Shown one piece after another: positions 6,925 through 11,442 of a DNA stretch of 11,442 nt; positions within the stretch are counted from its first letter, which is position 1, and every line of letters begins with the position of its first letter. Where the stretch lies: positions 1-11,442 of the forward strand of contig DIVG01000030.1 in NCBI GenBank assembly GCA_002422425.1. Reading direction: 5' to 3'. Below the pieces are notes generated by a model. That model searched no databases. It was not told where the DNA came from and was given only the letters and a program-made list of their open reading frames with translations. Both the position numbers and the translations under genes were made by a program. This stretch comes from Akkermansiaceae bacterium UBA6138. GTDB lineage: Bacteria; Verrucomicrobiota; Verrucomicrobiia; Verrucomicrobiales; DEV007.

Positions 6925-7851
6925 ATGCCACTGCACCTCGATCCCCTCTCGCGCCGTCGCTTCCTCAAAGGCTCGGCCGTCCTCGCCCTCAGCACCGCGA
7001 CCCGCGGCCTCGCCGGGGTGACGGGCGGAACGGAAAACTGGGCCCTGCTCTCCGACACGCACATCGCCGCCGACGCGGCCCTGAAGTCGCGGCAGGGCGT
7101 GAACATGGCCGACCACCTCCGCCGCGTCGTCACCGAAATCCTCGCCGAAAAAGAGACCATTGCCGGAGTCATCATCAACGGCGACTGCGCCTATGACGAC
7201 GGCCAACCGGGCGACTACACCCTCCTGCTCGAACTGCTCAACCCGCTTCAGTCGACAGGACTGCCCATCCATTTCACCCTCGGGAATCACGACGACCGCG
7301 ATGTCTTCCGCACCGCCCTCGGAGAGGCCGCGGGGGCCTCGCCGATCGCGTCAAAACATTGCTCGGTGATCGAGACGCCGCATGCGAATCTCATCCTCCT
7401 CGACTCCCTTCGCTATGTAAACAAAGTCGAGGGCGAATTCGGAGCCGAACAACTCGCCTGGCTCGGCAAACTACTCGCCGCCGCACCCGACAAACCCGCC
7501 GTCGTCATCGGGCACCATTACCCCCAGGTCGTCTCCGGGGAAGCCATTCCCGGCGATGAAAAGGCGAGGATCACCGGACTCGTCGACAGCGAACCTTTCC
7601 TCGAAGTGCTGCGCACCCATCCCTCCGCCAAGGCCTATGTCTACGGCCACAGCCACACCTGGCTGACGAAGAAAGACGCCGACGGCCTCCACGAAATCAA
7701 CCTGCCTCCGACCGCCTACGTTTTCGACAAGGCCCGCCCCAACGGCTGGGTCCGCGCCCGACTTTCCGCCACGGGGATCTCGCTCGAGCTGAGAGCGCTC
7801 GATCCGGCACATCCCGAGCATGGGAAAGCGCGGGAATTGGCGTGGCGGTGA
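6925..7851 (+). CDS. Tat-exported calcineurin-like metallophosphoesterase
   Basis: This 308-residue enzyme begins with a consensus twin-arginine signal, SRRRFLK at 9-15, then a short hydrophobic stretch. It is therefore predicted to fold in the cytoplasm and be exported through Tat with its metals bound. The di-metal phosphoesterase motifs are complete: D44-x-H46 (SDTH), D87 (NGD), N121-H122-D123 (GNHD), H197 (GHH) and H242-x-H244 (GHSH). The layout resembles class III cyclic-nucleotide phosphodiesterase / glycerophosphodiesterase relatives (CpdA, GpdQ), but the substrate is not predictable; as an exported protein it is more likely to act on environmental phosphoesters. The ATG at 6925 is the only start that keeps the full Tat motif. 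It is transcribed divergently from the sulfatase. The next gene follows after a 232-bp gap. Confidence 0.92.
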   Translation: MPLHLDPLSRRRFLKGSAVLALSTATRGLAGVTGGTENWALLSDTHIAADAALKSRQGVNMADHLRRVVTEILAEKETIAGVIINGDCAYDDGQPGDYTLLLELLNPLQSTGLPIHFTLGNHDDRDVFRTALGEAAGASPIASKHCSVIETPHANLILLDSLRYVNKVEGEFGAEQLAWLGKLLAAAPDKPAVVIGHHYPQVVSGEAIPGDEKARITGLVDSEPFLEVLRTHPSAKAYVYGHSHTWLTKKDADGLHEINLPPTAYVFDKARPNGWVRARLSATGISLELRALDPAHPEHGKARELAWR

Positions 7852-7909
7852 AGGGGTGGAGTAGAATCTTATCACCTTAAACGTCGACAGCGAGATATTG
7901 CGGTCGTGA

Positions 7910-7941
7910 CCTCGTTCACTGTAGCTGGTGAGGGAATTTTT
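7910..7941 (+). terminator. Weak intrinsic terminator candidate after the phosphoesterase
   Basis: An imperfect hairpin (CCT/AGG outer pairs, four-base bulge, CAC/GTG inner pairs, eight-base loop) is followed closely by GAATTTTT. The stem is short and bulged, so termination efficiency would be doubtful. It lies about 60 bases after the phosphoesterase stop, a suitable place for one, in a stretch noticeably more AT-rich than the surrounding genes. Confidence 0.2.
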
Positions 7942-7967
7942 GATTACGGAATCGATCCCGCTATTTA
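7940..7967 (+). promoter_or_regulatory. Weak candidate promoter for the cvfB-led gene run
   Basis: TTGATT (7940-7945; four of six -35 bases) is followed after 16 bases by TATTTA (7962-7967), a poor -10 match in an AT-rich patch. If used, it would give a leader of roughly 110 bases before the ATG at 8084, covering both inverted-repeat structures noted below. Apart from these signals, 7852-8083 contains no convincing gene. Confidence 0.2.
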
Positions 7968-8003
7968 TATGGACGGTTTTTTTGGGAACAAAAGTTCTCG
8001 AGT

Positions 8004-8054
8004 TCACGCCGCGCCCGCGATCTTCCCCACCCGCCCCGCAAGAAAACGGCGTGA
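8004..8054. repeat. 8-bp inverted repeat in the cvfB leader region
   Basis: tcacgccg (8004-8011) and cggcgtga (8047-8054) are perfect inverted copies separated by 35 bases of C-rich sequence. In RNA this would form a long-loop stem about 30 bases before the cvfB start. Function is unknown. Confidence 0.35.
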
Positions 8055-8059
8055 GAATT

Positions 8060-8083
8060 GCCCGCTTCGGGCTATTCTGCGGG
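8060..8083 (+). promoter_or_regulatory. Mutually exclusive hairpins abutting the cvfB start codon
   Basis: gcccg (8060-8064) can pair with cgggc (8068-8072) around a three-base loop. Alternatively cccgc (8061-8065) can pair with gcggg (8079-8083), whose last base directly precedes the ATG at 8084. The two stems share bases and cannot coexist. The second would bury the region just 5' of the start codon. Both stems are only 5 bp long, so regulatory meaning is speculative. Confidence 0.25.
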
Positions 8084-8926
8084 ATGGCCCTCCTTGGCAG
8101 AATCAATACCCTCCTCATCGTCCGTGAATCGGACCACGGTTTTTATCTCGACGGCGGATCGCTCGGCGAGATCCTGCTGCCGACGCGGGAGATCCCGGCC
8201 GACGTCGAGCAGGGAGACGAGGTCCCCGTTTTTGTCTCGCGCGACTCCGAGGACCGCATTGTCGCGACGACCAAGCTGCCGAGCTGCCAGGTCGGTGACT
8301 TCGCCGGACTCAATGTCATCGAGGTCCACCCCCGTGTCGGTGCCTTCCTCGACTGGGGGTTCCCCAAAGATCTCCTCCTCCCCTTCGGCGAGCAGACCCG
8401 CAAGGTCGGCACGGGTGAGCGGGTCGTGGTGAAAGTCATCATCGATGAAAAGACCGACCGCATCGTCGCGACGACGAAGCTCGGCCGCTACCTCGACAAG
8501 ACCCCGCCGCGCTATGATACCGGACAGCCGGTCACCCTCATCGTGCTCGAAAAGACGCCGCTCGGTTACGCCGCGATCATCGACCGCAAGCACCGCGGGC
8601 TCATTCACGAAAGCGAAGTGCATCGCCCTCTCTCGCCCGGCGACGAGCTTCAAGGCTACGTCCGTGCGGTCCGCGAGGATTACAAAGTCGATCTCTCGCT
8701 CGAACCGGTCGGCTACAGCCGCGTCACCGATCTGTCGGACCGCATCCTGCAACTCCTCAAGGAGAACGGCGGTCGCATCGCGATCGGAGACCAGAGCCCG
8801 CCCGAAGCGATTCGCGAGACCTTCGGAGCGAGCAAAAAAGCCTTCAAGCAAGCCGTCGGAAACCTTTACAAAAAGCGTCTCATCGAGCTCGCCCCCGGCA
8901 GCATCGCCCTGATCGCGAAACGATAA
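8084..8926 (+). CDS. cvfB: CvfB-like RNA-binding protein with S1 domains
   Basis: This 280-residue cytoplasmic protein has the CvfB/YitL layout: three S1-like OB folds at about 1-65, 67-133 and 147-207, then a C-terminal winged-helix domain at about 215-280 (SDRILQLLKENGG through KKAFKQAVGNLYKKRLIEL). In Staphylococcus aureus, CvfB binds RNA and affects virulence-factor expression; the role in other phyla is little known. The first two S1 domains share the near-identical segment DRIVATTKL, spaced 68 residues apart. The ATG at 8084 is chosen because MALLGRINTLLIVRESDHGFYL matches the normal family N-terminus. The frame is open back to 7928 (and has a GTG at 8051), but that extension is not family-like. 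No Shine-Dalgarno is present. The downstream gene follows after 43 bp, so it probably heads a four-gene transcript. Confidence 0.88.
   Translation: MALLGRINTLLIVRESDHGFYLDGGSLGEILLPTREIPADVEQGDEVPVFVSRDSEDRIVATTKLPSCQVGDFAGLNVIEVHPRVGAFLDWGFPKDLLLPFGEQTRKVGTGERVVVKVIIDEKTDRIVATTKLGRYLDKTPPRYDTGQPVTLIVLEKTPLGYAAIIDRKHRGLIHESEVHRPLSPGDELQGYVRAVREDYKVDLSLEPVGYSRVTDLSDRILQLLKENGGRIAIGDQSPPEAIRETFGASKKAFKQAVGNLYKKRLIELAPGSIALIAKR
8252..8481 (+). repeat. cvfB: Direct repeat marking duplicated S1 domains in cvfB
   Basis: The 26-base segments at 8252-8277 and 8456-8481 match at 24 of 26 positions and encode the same DRIVATTKL peptide; both differences are at third codon positions. They lie 204 bases (68 codons) apart, one S1-domain length. 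This is an internal coding repeat, not a mobile or regulatory element. Confidence 0.7.
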
Positions 8927-8969
8927 ATCAGTTGCTCCCTTTCCTTCACTCTCCAAAGTCTCCGCACCC

Positions 8970-10034
8970 ATGAAACGTCGCATGAAATCCCCCGCCCCTG
9001 TCATCCTCGTCACCCTGCTCTGCCTTTTTGCCGTCGCCCCTCTCAGCGCCAAAACGCTCAAATTCAGAGACCGCGATCCGAAGCGCTACGAACTCTCCGC
9101 CCGCGCCAGCGAGATCGATCCCCGTGCCAAATCACATCCCGGGATCGACTTCACCTTTGAGACCAAAGAAGGCAAGCCCGCCGACGTGCAGAAGGCCTCG
9201 GTCGACACCACCGTCCCCCCTCGCGGCAAGCTCGTGATCTGGCTGATGGGCCACAACGGCGAACTGTTCTCCCGCCTCAACTCCTACGGACTCCACGTGA
9301 TCCAGCCGCACTACGCGAACAAATGGTTCGGCCTCGTCTGTCAGGAAAAACCCCTGGACCCGCAGGCACGCGGCAATGTCAGGCTCGAAGCCTCCATCGG
9401 CGAAGACCTCACTGACGAGGTCGATATTCCCAAACCCGACAGCATCATGGAACGCAGCTATCAGTTTGTGAAATGGCTCGCCAAGGAAAACCCCGAAGGC
9501 AAGTGGGACTACTTCCTCTCCGAAGACGGCAAGGGACTGCGCTGGGAAGACGTCATCCTCTCGGGTGCCTCGCACGGGGCCACGACGGCGGCCCGTTTTG
9601 CCAAACATACCAAAGTGGACCGCGTCGTCGCCCTCTGCGGCCCGCGTGATCAGGATCAGGACTGGCAGTCGCTGCCCTCGGCGACCCCGGCCAATCGCGT
9701 CTTCGGCTTTTCCCACGTCCTCGACGGCGGCTGGGTCGATGATCACTACTGCCGCTCGTGGGAACTGATGGGACTGCACGAGTTCGGCCCCATCGTCGAT
9801 GTCGACAAGGTCGCTTTTCCCTATGGTAACACGCGCCGTCTCATCACCAACTTCGACGTCGGCGGCGACGCCAACAAAGCCCACGGCTCCGTCACCCCCG
9901 GCAAATCGGCCGCCAAAAAAGACGACGGCACCTACCGGCACGAAGACGTCTGGCGCTACCTCTACACCCACCCCGTCGACGAAGTCGGCTCCCCCGTCCC
10001 CATGGACGAAACCTGCGAGAAAGATCAAGGCTGA
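8970..10034 (+). CDS. Exported alpha/beta-hydrolase-like protein
   Basis: This 354-residue protein has a signal peptide: basic start (KRRMK), hydrophobic core at about 10-24 and likely cleavage after LSA near 27. The mature protein looks like an alpha/beta hydrolase. A strand (KLVIWLMGHNGE, 87-98) precedes the nucleophile-elbow motif G199-A-S201-H-G203 in DVILSGASHGATTAARFA, followed by a strand, RVVALCGP. S201 is the candidate nucleophile; H305 in KAHGSVTPG and an Asp around 298-300 are candidate triad partners. It somewhat resembles BPSS1187-type proteins, an uncertain recollection. The substrate is unknown; carbohydrate ester or lipid esters are possible. The ATG at 8970 gives the complete signal peptide; a second in-frame ATG (8982) would shorten its basic region. 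It lies 43 bp after cvfB and 24 bp before the nitroreductase. Confidence 0.72.
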   Translation: MKRRMKSPAPVILVTLLCLFAVAPLSAKTLKFRDRDPKRYELSARASEIDPRAKSHPGIDFTFETKEGKPADVQKASVDTTVPPRGKLVIWLMGHNGELFSRLNSYGLHVIQPHYANKWFGLVCQEKPLDPQARGNVRLEASIGEDLTDEVDIPKPDSIMERSYQFVKWLAKENPEGKWDYFLSEDGKGLRWEDVILSGASHGATTAARFAKHTKVDRVVALCGPRDQDQDWQSLPSATPANRVFGFSHVLDGGWVDDHYCRSWELMGLHEFGPIVDVDKVAFPYGNTRRLITNFDVGGDANKAHGSVTPGKSAAKKDDGTYRHEDVWRYLYTHPVDEVGSPVPMDETCEKDQG

Positions 10035-10058
10035 TCCGAGCATCCGCTGTAAACGCCC

Positions 10059-10685
10059 ATGAGCGACGACCCCACGCCCCCCCTCGATGCCATGTCCCTG
10101 CGGCTCGCCGCCGCCAATGCCCTCATCCGTCGGCGGCGCACGATCAAGCCGGCCGAGATGACGGAAAAGCCGGTCGAGCCGAGGCATCTCGCCAGCATTC
10201 TTGAGAACGCCAACTGGGCACCGACTCACGGTCTCACCGAACCCTGGCGCTTTTTTGTCTTCACCGGTGACGGGCGCCAGCGGCTCGCCGACTACTGCCA
10301 GTCGCTCTACCGCCGCCTCACCCCCGAAACGGAGTTCCGTCAGGACAAATTCGACAAGCTCGGGAGCCAGCCGCTCCTCGCCCCCGTCGTCATCGCCATC
10401 GCGATGAAACGGCAGGAGATCGAAAAAATCCCCGAACTCGAAGAGATCGAATCCGTCGCCTGCGCCGTACACAACATGCACCTCACCGCCTCGGCCCTCG
10501 GCATGGCCGCCTTCTGGGCGACCCCGCCTCTCGTCTATCACGACGAGATGCGCAGTTGGCTCGGCCTCACCGATCCCCGCGATAAATGCCTCGGCCTCTT
10601 CTACCTCGGCTGGCCCAAATCCGAAGAATGGCCCGAGGGACGAAGAGGTGATCTCGCGGCGAAAATCGTGCACCTTCCCAAGTAA
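10059..10685 (+). CDS. YdjA-like nitroreductase-family flavoprotein
   Basis: This 208-residue cytoplasmic protein is expected to bind FMN and reduce nitro, quinone or other acceptors using NAD(P)H; the physiological substrate is not known. FMN-binding features of the YdjA branch are visible: the basic segment RRRRTIKP (24-31), the NWAPTHGLTEPWRFFVF segment (52-68) with its Pro-Trp, the APVVIAIAMK strand (108-117), the core helix ESVACAVHNMHLTASALGM (131-149), and LGLFYLGWP (178-186). It is slightly longer than E. coli YdjA (about 183 residues), mostly from an N-terminal extension. The ATG at 10092 (Met12) would remove that extension and is a reasonable alternative start. Neither start has a Shine-Dalgarno. 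It sits within a tight plus-strand run, 24 bp after the hydrolase-like gene and 29 bp before queE, suggesting co-transcription but no shared pathway. Confidence 0.88.
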   Translation: MSDDPTPPLDAMSLRLAAANALIRRRRTIKPAEMTEKPVEPRHLASILENANWAPTHGLTEPWRFFVFTGDGRQRLADYCQSLYRRLTPETEFRQDKFDKLGSQPLLAPVVIAIAMKRQEIEKIPELEEIESVACAVHNMHLTASALGMAAFWATPPLVYHDEMRSWLGLTDPRDKCLGLFYLGWPKSEEWPEGRRGDLAAKIVHLPK

Positions 10686-10714
10686 AGAGCCGCCCGGCAG
10701 ACCACTGTTCCCGC

Positions 10715-11442
10715 ATGAAACTGGCACGCCTGCCGGACGGCAGTCCGGAGATCTTTTTTACCCTCCAGGGCGAAGGCCGCCATACCGGCCTGCCTTCGGT
10801 CTTCATCCGTGCCTCGCTCTGCAATCTCCACTGCCGCTGGTGTGATACCGACTACACCTGGAACTGGGACGACACGAGCCACGCTCACGACAAAGACGCC
10901 GATCCATCCTACCGCAAGTATCGCCGCGAAGACCAGATCCTCGACCTCAGCGCCGCCGCGATCGTCGAAGCCGTAGCCGCCTGGCCCTGCCGCCACTACG
11001 TCTTCACCGGAGGCGAACCGCTCCTGCAGGAAAAGGCCTGGGTCGCCCTCATGGACGCTCTTTTGGAGACAGCGCCATCCTCCACCTTCGAGATCGAGAG
11101 CAACGGCACCCTCCTCCCCGGAGCGGCCTTTCTCGATCGCATCGATCAGATCAATCTCTCCCCCAAGCTCGCCAACTCGGGCGTCGCCCGCGAGCTGCGT
11201 TACAAGCCCGCCGTCCTCGAGGCGCTCGCGGCCACGGGAAAAGCCGATTTTAAATTTGTGATCGGTGAAGTCACGGATCTCACGGAGGTGCTCGATCTCC
11301 TCAAAGAAATCACGATCCCGCCTTCACGCGTCTTCCTGATGCCCAAAGCGATCTCCGTCGCCGAACTCGAGGCCAATCAGTCCTTCGTCGCCGCCCTCGC
11401 GCAGGCGCACGGCTTCCGCTATTCGGACCGGCTGCACTTGAG
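10715..11442 (+). CDS. queE: 7-carboxy-7-deazaguanine synthase QueE (3' end missing)
   Basis: QueE is a radical-SAM enzyme that converts 6-carboxytetrahydropterin to 7-carboxy-7-deazaguanine on the way to preQ0 and queuosine in tRNA. The visible 242 residues carry the family signatures: FTLQGEG at 15-21, the cluster motif C36-x3-C40-x2-C43 in SLCNLHCRWCDTDYTW, the SAM-binding VFTGGEPLL at 96-104, EIESNGT (126-132), INLSPK (146-151), and DFKFVI near 178-183. A charged insertion of about 25 residues (52-77) follows the cluster loop. The frame is open to the window edge, so the C-terminus is missing, probably by only a few residues to tens. The start at 10715 is 29 bp after the nitroreductase stop, with no Shine-Dalgarno. 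The other queuosine genes are not in view and may lie further right. Confidence 0.93.
   Translation, partial: MKLARLPDGSPEIFFTLQGEGRHTGLPSVFIRASLCNLHCRWCDTDYTWNWDDTSHAHDKDADPSYRKYRREDQILDLSAAAIVEAVAAWPCRHYVFTGGEPLLQEKAWVALMDALLETAPSSTFEIESNGTLLPGAAFLDRIDQINLSPKLANSGVARELRYKPAVLEALAATGKADFKFVIGEVTDLTEVLDLLKEITIPPSRVFLMPKAISVAELEANQSFVAALAQAHGFRYSDRLHL

Noticed and set aside
6826..7290. N-terminal extension of the sulfatase frame by 155 residues
   Set aside because: It is antisense to the Tat signal and catalytic start of the phosphoesterase, has no sulfatase-like content, and would bury the signal peptide that starts cleanly at 6825.
6925..7851. Sulfatase and phosphoesterase as a dedicated two-enzyme catabolic system
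   Set aside because: They share only an intergenic region; substrates are unknown, and no transporter, regulator or sulfatase-maturation gene accompanies them.
7852..8083. Small gene in the gap before cvfB (for example GTG 7906 or ATG 7928 starts)
   Set aside because: The 7928 frame is only an upstream continuation of cvfB beyond its family-like start, and the 7906 frame overlaps cvfB without a recognisable product or ribosome-binding site.
9132..10727. 531-codon open frame on the minus strand
   Set aside because: It is antisense to two well-supported genes, with a composition (G, V, E, D, F runs) typical of the reverse strand of GC-rich coding DNA and no recognisable motif.
1..11442. Mobile element, phage, CRISPR, tRNA or rRNA content
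   Set aside because: No transposase, integrase, long terminal inverted repeats, regularly spaced repeats or cloverleaf/rRNA-like sequence was seen; gene content is ordinary chromosomal.

Overview
The window looks like a piece of a GC-rich Gram-negative chromosome, most plausibly from the Verrucomicrobiota / Planctomycetota (PVC) group. This is inferred from the gene content: a Cys-type secreted sulfatase, a DUF5069-type protein, a bactofilin with zinc ribbons, a Tat-exported phosphoesterase and a large exported TPR protein. Nearly every start lacks a Shine-Dalgarno sequence. No tRNA, rRNA, CRISPR array, transposase, integrase or phage gene is visible, so this reads as core or housekeeping chromosome, not an island. 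Coding density is very high.

Layout. Bases 1-131 hold a short 9-bp tandem repeat cut by the window edge and a 12-bp palindrome. Next is a plus-strand bactofilin-like protein with two CxxC...CxxC zinc ribbons of identical spacing (132-1337). A second plus-strand group follows: nadA (quinolinate synthase), a two-domain DUF5069-type protein, and a 795-residue exported TPR protein whose start lies 2 bp after the preceding stop (1422-5321). A minus-strand sulfatase (5329-6825) converges on the TPR gene with only 7 bp between stops. It diverges from a Tat-exported metallophosphoesterase (6925-7851) across a 99-bp region that contains an inverted repeat and a possible leaderless promoter. After a 232-bp gap with several candidate signals comes a compact plus-strand run: a CvfB-like triple-S1 RNA-binding protein, an exported alpha/beta-hydrolase-like protein, a YdjA-like nitroreductase, and the radical-SAM enzyme QueE (queuosine / 7-deazaguanine pathway), which is cut by the right edge.

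How the genes work together. No single pathway is assembled here. NadA makes quinolinate for NAD; QueE makes 7-carboxy-7-deazaguanine for queuosine tRNA modification. The bactofilin probably builds a cytoskeletal or envelope-linked scaffold. The sulfatase, phosphoesterase, hydrolase-like and TPR proteins act outside the cytoplasm. I found no convincing novel multi-gene system. The items most worth a second look are the double-zinc-ribbon bactofilin, the DUF5069-TPR coupling, the possible leaderless promoter at 6890-6918 and the alternative hairpins abutting the cvfB start.
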